Source of the DNA: Bacillota bacterium
GTDB lineage: Bacteria > Bacillota > Clostridia > Acetivibrionales > DSM-1351
NCBI GenBank assembly: GCA_023400235.1
Contig: JAEXFI010000004.1
Span: forward strand, 1 to 64,000
Reading direction: 5' to 3'
DNA: 64,000 bases
The notes beneath the pieces were generated by a model. That model was not told where the DNA came from. It saw only the letters and a program-made list of their open reading frames with translations, and searched no databases. The translations under genes and the position numbers were made by a program. Below, in pieces: positions 55,001-63,603 of the stretch. Each line of letters opens with the position of its first letter. The stretch's first letter is position 1.

Positions 55001-57748
55001 GTAAAACCAGTCCGCCCTGTCACTCTGGATATCAGCAGGGCTGTTGTCCATGTTTTTTTCCGCTGCTCCCGCTGCCGTATAATCAAACCAGTAGCGCTGT
55101 CTCTCAAAGGGATATGCCGGAAGCGACACTCTCAGCCGTTCCTCATGCTGGTAGTATCTGCTCCAATTAATTTTTACACCTTGAAGCCACAGCTTTCCAA
55201 GCACTGCCATAATATATCCGTCTGCCGGCTGTGGCTCGTCTGCGTTGGGGAGTGAATTACAGGCCTCCTGTGCAGGGTCCTTCCTGGGATGACGCTTTGC
55301 AAGAGTGGAAAGTGTGCGGCCCGGACCCACCTCCAGCAAAATCACCTCAGGCTTTGACAGCACCTGAAAAAGACCATCTGCAAACCGTACAGGCTGTCTC
55401 AAATGCCTGACCCAGTATTCAGGGTCGATGGCTTCTTCAGGTTTTAGAAGTTCTCCGCTCAGATTTGATATACAGGGTATTTGGGGTGGATTAAGTGTTA
55501 CTCTGCTCAAGGCAGCTCTGAATTCCGGCAGAATCGGCTCCATCATGGAGGAATGGAAGGCATGGGAGGTATGCAGCCGCCTTGTAGTTATTCCGGATTT
55601 GGACAGGCTATCCTCCAGCAAGCCTATGGCTTCGGTTTCACCGGAGACCACACAAAGTGCTGCGCCATTAATGGCAGCAATGGATATTTTATCGTTCAGC
55701 ATTTCAAGCACCTGTGCCTCAGGTAATGCCACCATCAGCATTGAACCTGCAGGCAGGCTGTTCATAAGCCTTCCTCTTCGTGCTACAAGGTACAGGGCAT
55801 CACTGAGAGAAAACACTCCTGCAAGGCAGGCTGCCGCATATTCACCTATGCTGTGGCCTATCATGGCATGGGGCTGAATTCCCCAGTGGAGCCACAGCCT
55901 GGCCAGGGCATATTCAATCACAAAAAGCGCCGGCTGGGTATATTTTGTCTGTCCCAGGAGCTCCGCTGCCGGCTTCTGTATTTCTGTACCACTATCCCCG
56001 GCTTCAGGGAATAAAATATTGCGGAGATCCAAATTCAGCTCAGGCAGCAGGATATCACAGCATTCATCTACAACAGCCTTAAAAACCTGCTCGGTTTTGT
56101 ATAGCTCCAGTCCCATGTTAATGTACTGGGAGCCCTGTCCGGGAAACAGGAAGGCAACCGGGCGGTTCACTGCCTCTTGCACTGCCGTCCAGCCATTTTG
56201 AGAGGTCTCCGTCAAGCTTCCTACCGCCTCTTCCCTGCTGCGGCAGGTCATTACAAAACGGTGCTTGAAGGTTTTCCTGCCTATGTTTTGTGTGAATGCA
56301 ATATCGGCCAGCTCTTGCGGGGTGCTGTGGGATACATGCTGTGCAAGACGCTGCCGCATTTTTTCCAGGGCTCCTTCCGTTTTTGCTGAAAGTGCAAGTA
56401 GCTGTACTTGTCGAGCCGGCCCGGATATTGAGCTGGCCGGAGCCTCCTCCAATATGGCGTGGGCGTTGGTGCCACCGATGCCAAAGGAGCTGAGTCCTGC
56501 ACGCCTGGGTCTCCCTGTACTTTCCCACTCTCTGAGACTTGTATTTACATAAAAACGGCTATTTGAAAAGTCAATCTTGGGATTGGGTTCCTCAAAGTTG
56601 AGACTTGCAGGAAGCTGCCCATAGTGAAGGCATAGAGCGGTTTTTATAAGCCCGGCTATTCCTGCGGCAGCATCCAGATGTCCGATATTGGTCTTTACAG
56701 AACCTACAGCACACTTTTGAGAGCCGTTATTTCCATACGCCTTGTTAAGTGCCTTTATTTCTATGGGGTCACCGATTGGTGTACCAGTGCCATGGGCCTC
56801 AACATAAGTAACCGTATCCGCTTCTACGCCGGAAACGGCCAGGGCTTCTGTGATAACTGCCGCCTGTCTGTCCAGGCCAGGTGCTGTATAACCTGCTTTT
56901 AACGAGCCGTCATTGTTGAGAGCCGAGCCCTTTATTACAGCATATATCCTGTCTCCGTCCTCTATAGCGTCTGAAAGCATTTTCAGCACCACCACACCTG
57001 CCCCGTTGCCGATAACTGTTCCGCCGGCTTTTGCGTCAAAGGCTCGGCAATGACCGTCAGGAGATAAAACTATACCCTCCTGGTATAAATAACCCGCCTT
57101 TTGCGGTATACGCAGGGAAACGCCCCCAGCCAGGGCCATATCGCACTCACCGGCACGTATGCTTTGGCAGGCCTGGTGTACTGCAACCAGGGAGGTTGAG
57201 CAGGCTGTCTGTACGGTCATGCTTGGACCGGTCAGATTCAGCTTATAGGATACACGGGTAGCCAGAAAATCCTTGTCACTGGCCACCATGGTATAGTATC
57301 CGCCACCCTCCTGCAACAGGTTGGCATGTGACTGCAAATTGCGGTAGAGATATGTATTCATGCCTGTACCGGCATACACTCCAATAAGTCCCGGATAACG
57401 CTCAGGATTATAGCCTGCATCCTCAAGGGCTGCCCAGGCCTGCTCAAGAAACAGCCTGTGCTGGGGGTCAATCATTGAAGCCTCCTTGGGACTGTAATCA
57501 AAAAAATATGCATCAAAATCTTCAATGTTCTCCAGACTTCCGCTGGCCCTTACGTATTTGGGATTCTCACGCAGACTCCGGCTTATACCGGAGGCCTGCA
57601 GCTCCTCGTCAGAATAAACCTTAATTGACTCCACGCCATTTTTAAGATTTCTCCAGAAGTCTTCTATTGAGTCAGCCCCTGGAAACCTGCAGGCCATTCC
57701 CACAATTGCTATGTCATTTTCATTATTATTAAGATATTTTCGTTCCAT
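52058..57748 (-). CDS. Polyketide synthase module: KS-AT-KR-DH-ACP
   Basis: About 1896 aa. KS (TACSTS ~182, EAHGTGT, NIGH). AT with GQGSQ, GHSIGEY (~633) and HAFH (~729), the signature of malonyl-CoA specificity. A helical linker, then KR (GGTGGIG ~1173, Ser/Tyr in SSINAIVGRIGQIDYSAAN ~1329). DH (NEHGIMG ~1400 with active His, HPALLDFA ~1594 with Asp). A carrier domain with LGGDSLLI (~1820). It would extend the acyl-amino acid by one malonate and reduce/dehydrate to an enoyl group. KR standing before DH is unusual for cis-AT modules. ATG 57748 uses GGGAG from the type-A repeat as its ribosome site. Confidence 0.9.
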   Translation of the reverse strand: MERKYLNNNENDIAIVGMACRFPGADSIEDFWRNLKNGVESIKVYSDEELQASGISRSLRENPKYVRASGSLENIEDFDAYFFDYSPKEASMIDPQHRLFLEQAWAALEDAGYNPERYPGLIGVYAGTGMNTYLYRNLQSHANLLQEGGGYYTMVASDKDFLATRVSYKLNLTGPSMTVQTACSTSLVAVHQACQSIRAGECDMALAGGVSLRIPQKAGYLYQEGIVLSPDGHCRAFDAKAGGTVIGNGAGVVVLKMLSDAIEDGDRIYAVIKGSALNNDGSLKAGYTAPGLDRQAAVITEALAVSGVEADTVTYVEAHGTGTPIGDPIEIKALNKAYGNNGSQKCAVGSVKTNIGHLDAAAGIAGLIKTALCLHYGQLPASLNFEEPNPKIDFSNSRFYVNTSLREWESTGRPRRAGLSSFGIGGTNAHAILEEAPASSISGPARQVQLLALSAKTEGALEKMRQRLAQHVSHSTPQELADIAFTQNIGRKTFKHRFVMTCRSREEAVGSLTETSQNGWTAVQEAVNRPVAFLFPGQGSQYINMGLELYKTEQVFKAVVDECCDILLPELNLDLRNILFPEAGDSGTEIQKPAAELLGQTKYTQPALFVIEYALARLWLHWGIQPHAMIGHSIGEYAAACLAGVFSLSDALYLVARRGRLMNSLPAGSMLMVALPEAQVLEMLNDKISIAAINGAALCVVSGETEAIGLLEDSLSKSGITTRRLHTSHAFHSSMMEPILPEFRAALSRVTLNPPQIPCISNLSGELLKPEEAIDPEYWVRHLRQPVRFADGLFQVLSKPEVILLEVGPGRTLSTLAKRHPRKDPAQEACNSLPNADEPQPADGYIMAVLGKLWLQGVKINWSRYYQHEERLRVSLPAYPFERQRYWFDYTAAGAAEKNMDNSPADIQSDRADWFYQPSWKRADLPAQVLQSQDIGETRENEPQREQWLVFCDSEGFADLFLEKLSRIPVITVRQAETYTKSGSSSFAINPANQEHYQQLFTELKEQELNVTKIIHMWSLNQAASVSKINGDAAQTALELGFYSILYLVQSMGQKNLSQPVELAIVTTRLQEVIGESLDEPSKSAVLGAMSVIPYEYPNISCRGIDLEGLTMGDAGLLLKELSVAAGNKTAEMVSYRKQHRWIHTFEPVRLALGKEQPVLLKPKGVYLITGGTGGIGLVLAEYLARQYQARLLLTARSQFPAADQWSHWLATHPSGNRTSRVITKLKEIEALGGEVLVLRADVSDRVDMEAALLMGIQHYGVINGVFHAAGVEGSGMIQLKTREMAEEVFAPKLKGALVLQELFSTTPPDFMVLFSSINAIVGRIGQIDYSAANLVLNYMTHKAADYPILSIGWDTWKEAGMAANPVYHPLLDNCLQKSESQGVYLTEYKVDTHWVLNEHGIMGKATVPGTTYIEMALAALSDYMGCSCGEITDVHFYTPLVLADHQRRDTYTIIKKKDRGCKFYIISRLQGQKPQWLSHADGYIRPGIPEGNQSNMKPQELTADSWEKISEPLKKDFLGGLAIQIRTISRGAVTVPSMIIGAAEGDRELFMEFGPRWQSLKEVQFTGNEGLALFELDTSLVGEAGSYLLHPALLDFATSFLRLFTNQGSYLPYGYKKLEVYRTLPAAIYSHARMLDKAGSIKQDDEKTLQFDIVIYDLEGNICVRIEEFSVMRVQDSHKITELTEITGIIPFSNPDPAVINDNLLLRRELFEENMNFGLTNEESMEALMRMLSGGLKEVIVSKQPLEARLAQNVERYRNILKQSGNTEVQVAKHARPNLSTPYAPARDEAEKTIVGIWQDALGIDRVGIYDNFFELGGDSLLISQIHTRFREHFEEEVSLANLLQYPNIADLVQFMKKKEPEQDKLSNVKELTGQQRDALKKRQEMMKNRLGAKG

Positions 57749-57753
57749 ATTAT

Positions 57754-57972
57754 CTCCCATCTACGCACATAGCGCGTACACAAATAGTAATGAAAGGCAC
57801 GCAGTGGCTTTCGCTGCGTGAAATCCATCTTGACTTGCCACGTGTATCTTTCACGCTAACCTCCCATCTACGCGCCTGGCGCGTACACAAATAGTAATGA
57901 AAGGCACGCAGTGGCTTTCGCTGCTTGAAAGTCACATTGACACACAGCATGTATCTTTCAAGCTAACCTCCC
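57754..57972 (-). repeat. Two type-A (107 bp) intergenic structured repeats
   Basis: These units fill the junction between NRPS1 and PKS1; their ACACAAATAG marks are at 57778 and 57885, exactly 107 bp apart. The unit next to PKS1 has GCGTGAAA/TTTCACGC stems. The unit next to NRPS1 has GCTTGAAA/TTTCAAGC, a compensatory two-sided change also seen in the third unit of the other array. Confidence 0.92.
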
Positions 57973-58005
57973 ATTTATAAGAAATCAGGAATTACCTGTA
58001 TGAGC

Positions 58006-61000
58006 TCAATTCTCAAAACGGGCTTTTCGCCGTAATTCCCTGTCATCCCGCAAGGTATTTCTCCTGTTTCTGCGGATATTGCTCCGCTCCTCCTGCTGCA
58101 GCTCCGATTCAGGTTCAGCCTTGCTTTGATTCAGGTATTGGGCAAGGGAGTGTACAGTAGGATATTGAAACAAATCAACTATTGAAAGCTCCTTGTGGGG
58201 AAGCACCCTGTTCAGTTCCTGGTATATCTGGGCCAGTAATACCGAATGACCTCCAAGATCAAAAAAGTTGTCATTAATGCCAATCCTGTCAAGCTTCAGC
58301 TTATCCTTCCATATATCCGCCACGAGCCTCTCCAGATCGTTCTGGGGTATTTCAAACCGGGTTTCCAGTTCAGGCCTGGTATTGTCAGGCTTTGGCAGTG
58401 ATTTCCTGTCTATTTTTCCGTTGGGTGTCTTTGGGAGACTATCAATGAACATATAATAGGAAGGAAGCATGTATTCAGGCAGCTTCTCCTTTAGAAAGCC
58501 CCTCATTTCAGATACACTGACAGGTTCAAGGGCTGAAGCCTCCTCACCCTGCATAGTCCCGGCAACTATATAGGCCACCAGCCGCTTCCCTTGGGCAGCC
58601 TCCTCCTGCAATACTACCAGAGCATCTTTTACCCGGGGATGCCTGCTTAGAACAGCTTCAATTTCTCCCAGCTCAATGCGATGTCCGTGCAGCTTTATCT
58701 GATGGTCTACCCTTCCCTGAAATTCTATAAGTCCGTTCTCCAGATAGCGGCATAGGTCACCGGTCTTGTAAATACGGCTGTTTTCACCGGGTCGGAACGG
58801 GTCTGGCAAAAAACGCTCCCTTGTGAGCTCAGGATTTTGGAAGTAGCCATGAGCCACTCCATCTCCGCCAATATACAACTCTCCGATCACTCCTGCCGGC
58901 ACCGGCTTTAAATGCCCGTCCAGAATATAGACCTGTGTATTGTCAATGGGCCTGCCTATATACAGCGCATCCTCTTCACACTCCACCCTGTGTATGGTTG
59001 ACCATATGGTGGTTTCTGTGGGGCCATACATATTCCAGACTTCCCTGGCCCTTTTGACCAATTTGGCCGAAAGATCGCGCGGGAAAGCCTCTCCTCCGCA
59101 TAACAGCTTCAGCCTCCGACTTCCCTGCCAGCCGGCCTCCAGCAGCAGCCTGTACAGTGAGGGGGTAGCCTGAATTATTGTTATTTCGTTCTTATCCAAT
59201 TCCTCTGCCAGGCGGGTGCCGGATATGGTGTCTTCAAAACCTGCCAGTACGACTCCTGCACCGGTAGTGAGCGGCAGAAAGATTTCAAGCCCTGCAATGT
59301 CAAAGGAAACCGTGGTAACAGAAAGTAATATATCCTCTGGCTTCATACCTGGCAGCTTGCGCATGGAATTCAAAAAATTGACCACGGCCCTGTGAGGTAT
59401 CATTACTCCCTTGGGATTTCCTGTGGAACCGGAGGTGTAAATCACATAAGCCAAGGCTTCAGGGTCTTCTCCCACACCTGGATTATCAGGACTGAAGAGC
59501 CAAATTTCATCCCAATCCCGGTCAATGCAAATTACCTTTCCGGAGTTATCAGGAAGATTTGGCAGCAGCTTCTTCTCAGTAATAACCAGCGGTGCATGCC
59601 CTTGCTTTCCGGCATCTCCAAGTATGAAGGCTATTCTTTCCCTGGGATAGACAGGGTCCAGAGGCAGATAACAGCCTCCTGACTTCAATATTCCCAGCAG
59701 AGTTACCACCAGGTCTGCGGACCTGTCCAAAAATACGGCAATCATGCCCGGTTCATTGGCTTTCAGATGTCTGATATAATTTGCCAGCCGGTTGGCTCTT
59801 TCATTGAGCTGACGGTAGGTAAGCACTGAGGAGCCGCATATTACCGCACGGGTATTTCCGCAGGCCTCGGCCTGAGCCTCAAACAGCCCGTGCACAGAAG
59901 CTTTAGGGTAAGCCGCGTCAGTATTATTCCAATCAGACAAGACCACCTGACTTTGTGCCGGTGAAAGCAGTGACAGCTCAGAAAGCTGCTTGTATGGGTT
60001 TTCCAGTATATCCCTGAAAAGATATTCAAAGTTCTCCAGCATTCTGTCTATAGTACCGGGCTTGAATATATCCCGGTTGTATTGCACCGACAAGCCCAGA
60101 CCTGTTTCCAGCTCTGCGGCGGTCAGGGATAAATCAAATTGGGCTGATTGGTTCCTTAGGGGTATAAGCTCCAGCCGAAGCCCACTCACTTGCATTTCCA
60201 CCTTCTGCTGGTTATAGGCAAATGCCGACAACTGTGGCATATCCGGATCGGGAGCCTTCTGATAAGCAAACATCACCTGAAATATGGGTGAGCGGCTGAG
60301 GTCTCTTTTTATTTGCAGTTTGTCCACCAGCAGTTCAAAGGGATAATCCTGATGCTCAAAGGCGCATAAAGCCAGACCTTTGACCTTTGCCAGCAGTTGA
60401 TGAAAGCTTGGGTTGCCTTGCATCAGCACCCTCAGCACCACAGGATTTACAAAATATCCTATGCTGTCTGAAAAAGCTGTGCTGCTTCTGCCCGCAGTGG
60501 GAGTCCCTATACAAATGTCCTCCTGTCCCGTGTACCGGTTCAGCAGTACTGAAAATACCGCCAGACAGGTCATGTAGCTAGTTGTACCGTTTTCCCCGCC
60601 CAAGGCCTTGATTCTGTCAAACAGCTCTCTGCTGAGAAGCCGGCTGCGGGTTGCCCCATTATAGGTTTGAACTGCCGGCCTCCGATAATCTGCCGCAAGA
60701 TTGAGAGCCTGTAATTCCCCGCTTAGGTTTTCCTTCCAGTAAGCCTCCAAACCAGGATTATCAGACAGCAGGCCTGCCTGCCTTTGTATGTAGTCAAAAT
60801 AACTGCTGTGGGGAGGTGCCAGTTCTACAGGTCTTCCACGCTCCAGGGACCCATATATGCTCCCCAATTCCTTAAGCATTTTTGAAAGGGACCAAAAGTC
60901 CGCAATAATATGATGAATTACCATTAGCAGGGTAAATTCCCCGTCACTGTCTTGAAACAGATAATTTTTAAACAATGGTCCTTTTTCCAGATCGAAGGGC

Positions 61001-63468
61001 AGAGCTGACAAGCTCTCCAGCTCAGAAACCAGCTCATCCTCCGGAAGCTGGGCACAAGACCTCTGCTCCAGCAGGAATCCAGGCTCGGGCATGCATATCT
61101 GTGCCAGCCCGGTATCCGTGGATTGAAAAGCGGTTCTTAGTATAGGATGCCTCCGGACAATCGATTCAAGTGTCCTTCCCAGTAATTCCGGCTGTATTGC
61201 TTCCTGAAGGTGTACTGCATAGGCTAAATTATACGCCGCACTTTCCTTTGACAATTGATGAATAAACCAGAGTGCCTGCTGCCCATGTGAAAGCGGCATG
61301 GGCTGTCCTTTTATGAAGGCCTCCAACCGGTCTGTCATACCGTGCGAAGCGCGTTCATTTTTAACAGCAGATAAATTCTCTAAAAGCCTTTCGGCTATGT
61401 CTGAAAGACTAAATCCCTCCAACAGCTGAGAGAGAGGTATTAATACTCCGAAGCTGTTTTCCAGAGAGTGGATAAGGTCCACCGCCATAAGCGAATCCAG
61501 ACCAAGGCAGGTTAAAGGCTGGCTTTCATTGATTTGAGACTCCTTGACCTTTAATATTTCCGCTGCTTTCTTTCTAAGGTAAAGCATTGTCAATTTTTTT
61601 CTGTCCTCAGACTGAGTGACAAGCTTTAATGCTGATATTATGAAATCCTCGGCCTGTGTACTTTCCTCCGAGGTCTGGGATTCTTTTTCTACTGTATTGC
61701 CCGTTGTATTGCCAGTTGTACCGGCAGGTGCGTCAAGTATACTCTCTCCTGTTACCATAAGTTCCCCGGCCAGGTATTTCTTCTTGCAGAGCTGGCGTTG
61801 TACCTTGCCGCTGGAGGTCTTGGGAAGGCTCATTACCCTGATTAAAACAAGAGCATATACCTGTATTTCATGGCTCTCCGCCACAGCCTCCCTTACTGCT
61901 GCTGCAATAGCTTCCACATCGGGATTGCGGCAGGTACGCTTTAGCTCCTGGACTGCTACCAGGCGCTCTTCCCCATTAAGTTCAACAGAAAAAACCGCCC
62001 CGCCTCCAGGCTGGAAGGCCTCATGACTTCTTTCCACCGTCAGTTCTATGTCCTGGGGATAATGGTTCTTTCCCCGGATGATAATAAGGTCTTTAAGACG
62101 TCCGCTTACATAGAGTTCCTCGTTCAGTATAAACCCCAGGTCTCCTGTTCTCAGAAATGCCCCTTCCCCTGAGCCTTCAGGAACAGCTCCGAAGGTTTTT
62201 GCCGACTCAGCAGGAAGCTTCCAGTACCCCTTGGAAACACTTTCGCTTTGAACCCATATTTCACCCACCTGATTTTCCTCACAGGGAAGCCCTGTTTCAG
62301 GAGCTACAATTAATAATTTCCCGCCTTGGAAAGGCTTCCCCGAGCTTACCAGCTTTTTTCCCCTGCCCGAGTCATCAGTCTCTATCCGGTTCTGGCTTAA
62401 CTCGTGCTCATCAACGGATATTACCGTAGGAATAGCACTTTTACTGCAGTTAGTCACCAAAAGGGTAGCTTCCGCAAGGCCGTAGCATGGGTAAAAGGCC
62501 TCTTTCCGAAAACCGTAAGGGGCAAATTCCCTTGAGAATTTTTCAATAGTATCCGCACGAACAGGTTCTGCACCATTAAATGCCACATCCCAACCGCTCA
62601 GGTCAAGGCCCTCCCTTAATCCCTCCGGAATTTTCTGCATACAAAGCTCGTATGCAAAATTTGGTCCGCCGCAGCTTGTCCCATTATATTTGGATATGGC
62701 CTTCAGCCAGGCCAGAGGGTTTTCCAGAAACTTGAACGGAGACATGAGAACAGCAGGAAATCCGCCATATGCAGGCTGTATAATGCCTCCTATCAACCCC
62801 ATGTCATGGTAGGGTGGGAGCCAATCCACAGCGCAACTGTCATCTGAATGACCGAAAGCTCTGTAAATCATTTCAGAGTTGTGCATTATGTTTCCGTGGC
62901 TGACTATTACACCCTTTGGTTGGGCTGTAGAACCAGAGGTATACTGCAAATAAGCCGTATCCTCCCTCTTCATTCCGGGATCCTTCCATTTTTCACTGAA
63001 ATATTCAGGAATGTTTGAGCTATCAACCCATTGAAGTTCTTTGAGAGCTGGTTGCCTGTCAATTGTCCGGCCGAGCTTTGACAGAATTCCACCGGTGCTC
63101 AGAACCACAGTTGCTCCTGCGTCCTTAATAATTGTACTCATGCGCAAATCCTGTGAATTGATTTTAGGAGGATAGGACGGCACTGCTATCATACCTCCAT
63201 AAAGACAGCCGAAGAAAGCGGCGATATAATCCAGTCCCGGCTGAAAGAACAATAATATCCTCTCTCCGGGAGACTTGATACTTTGCAGATACCCGCCGAT
63301 TTTTCTCGCTTTTTGATCCAGATCAGCATAGCTAAGGCATTGTTCACTGTCTGAATCCGTCAGAAAACGGTACGCCAGTTTTTGAGCCTGGTTGTTCCCC
63401 CTCCAGCTAATTACATCAATGAGCGTTCCGAACTTTACATAAGGGTTGTTTTTTTCATGATTTATCAT
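58006..63468 (-). CDS. NRPS loading protein: FAAL-ACP-C-A-T
   Basis: 1820 aa. Residues ~1-590 are a fatty acyl-AMP ligase (YLQYTSGSTAQPKGVIVSH, DWLPPYHDMGLIGG, CYGLAEATL), which activates a free fatty acid. An acyl carrier domain (LGLDSLMA, Ser ~658) follows, then a condensation domain (HHIIADFWS ~853), an adenylation domain (YTSGSTGNPKG ~1343) and a carrier domain (LGGHSVLL, ~1743). The A-domain pocket residues read D-I-L-Q-L-G-M-I-W-K, one change from a published glycine code (DILQLGLIWK). It therefore starts the assembly line with N-acyl-Gly. The C-terminus is basic and may dock to PKS1. ATG 63468 has GGAGG about 14 nt upstream, which is long; no in-frame alternative exists because TGA precedes. 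Confidence 0.9.
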   Translation of the reverse strand: MINHEKNNPYVKFGTLIDVISWRGNNQAQKLAYRFLTDSDSEQCLSYADLDQKARKIGGYLQSIKSPGERILLFFQPGLDYIAAFFGCLYGGMIAVPSYPPKINSQDLRMSTIIKDAGATVVLSTGGILSKLGRTIDRQPALKELQWVDSSNIPEYFSEKWKDPGMKREDTAYLQYTSGSTAQPKGVIVSHGNIMHNSEMIYRAFGHSDDSCAVDWLPPYHDMGLIGGIIQPAYGGFPAVLMSPFKFLENPLAWLKAISKYNGTSCGGPNFAYELCMQKIPEGLREGLDLSGWDVAFNGAEPVRADTIEKFSREFAPYGFRKEAFYPCYGLAEATLLVTNCSKSAIPTVISVDEHELSQNRIETDDSGRGKKLVSSGKPFQGGKLLIVAPETGLPCEENQVGEIWVQSESVSKGYWKLPAESAKTFGAVPEGSGEGAFLRTGDLGFILNEELYVSGRLKDLIIIRGKNHYPQDIELTVERSHEAFQPGGGAVFSVELNGEERLVAVQELKRTCRNPDVEAIAAAVREAVAESHEIQVYALVLIRVMSLPKTSSGKVQRQLCKKKYLAGELMVTGESILDAPAGTTGNTTGNTVEKESQTSEESTQAEDFIISALKLVTQSEDRKKLTMLYLRKKAAEILKVKESQINESQPLTCLGLDSLMAVDLIHSLENSFGVLIPLSQLLEGFSLSDIAERLLENLSAVKNERASHGMTDRLEAFIKGQPMPLSHGQQALWFIHQLSKESAAYNLAYAVHLQEAIQPELLGRTLESIVRRHPILRTAFQSTDTGLAQICMPEPGFLLEQRSCAQLPEDELVSELESLSALPFDLEKGPLFKNYLFQDSDGEFTLLMVIHHIIADFWSLSKMLKELGSIYGSLERGRPVELAPPHSSYFDYIQRQAGLLSDNPGLEAYWKENLSGELQALNLAADYRRPAVQTYNGATRSRLLSRELFDRIKALGGENGTTSYMTCLAVFSVLLNRYTGQEDICIGTPTAGRSSTAFSDSIGYFVNPVVLRVLMQGNPSFHQLLAKVKGLALCAFEHQDYPFELLVDKLQIKRDLSRSPIFQVMFAYQKAPDPDMPQLSAFAYNQQKVEMQVSGLRLELIPLRNQSAQFDLSLTAAELETGLGLSVQYNRDIFKPGTIDRMLENFEYLFRDILENPYKQLSELSLLSPAQSQVVLSDWNNTDAAYPKASVHGLFEAQAEACGNTRAVICGSSVLTYRQLNERANRLANYIRHLKANEPGMIAVFLDRSADLVVTLLGILKSGGCYLPLDPVYPRERIAFILGDAGKQGHAPLVITEKKLLPNLPDNSGKVICIDRDWDEIWLFSPDNPGVGEDPEALAYVIYTSGSTGNPKGVMIPHRAVVNFLNSMRKLPGMKPEDILLSVTTVSFDIAGLEIFLPLTTGAGVVLAGFEDTISGTRLAEELDKNEITIIQATPSLYRLLLEAGWQGSRRLKLLCGGEAFPRDLSAKLVKRAREVWNMYGPTETTIWSTIHRVECEEDALYIGRPIDNTQVYILDGHLKPVPAGVIGELYIGGDGVAHGYFQNPELTRERFLPDPFRPGENSRIYKTGDLCRYLENGLIEFQGRVDHQIKLHGHRIELGEIEAVLSRHPRVKDALVVLQEEAAQGKRLVAYIVAGTMQGEEASALEPVSVSEMRGFLKEKLPEYMLPSYYMFIDSLPKTPNGKIDRKSLPKPDNTRPELETRFEIPQNDLERLVADIWKDKLKLDRIGINDNFFDLGGHSVLLAQIYQELNRVLPHKELSIVDLFQYPTVHSLAQYLNQSKAEPESELQQEERSNIRRNRRNTLRDDRELRRKARFEN

Positions 63469-63509
63469 TGAATACGGTCAGTCCTCCTTTCATTAAGCAG
63501 CAATTAAAA

Positions 63510-63528
63510 TTGTAACCTGATATTACAA
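63510..63528 (-). promoter_or_regulatory. Inverted repeat upstream of the NRPS/PKS operon
   Basis: TTGTAA-7 nt-TTACAA lies 42 nt upstream of the first NRPS gene, in a 135-bp AT-rich spacer. It could be an operator. I could not identify a convincing -35/-10 pair or terminator in this spacer, so co-transcription with the gene to the right is possible. Confidence 0.35.
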
Positions 63529-63603
63529 ATGCCTTTAATAAACTAAAGACATAAAAAATAAACTTTTAATCCTCTTTGATTTATAAAGTGTTTCTTTACA
63601 AAT

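Noticed and set aside
36367..63468. Closthioamide-type (polythioamide) cluster
   Set aside because: Only the PP-loop enzyme is reminiscent; the megasynthases, FAAL, PKS modules and acylase are not part of that pathway.
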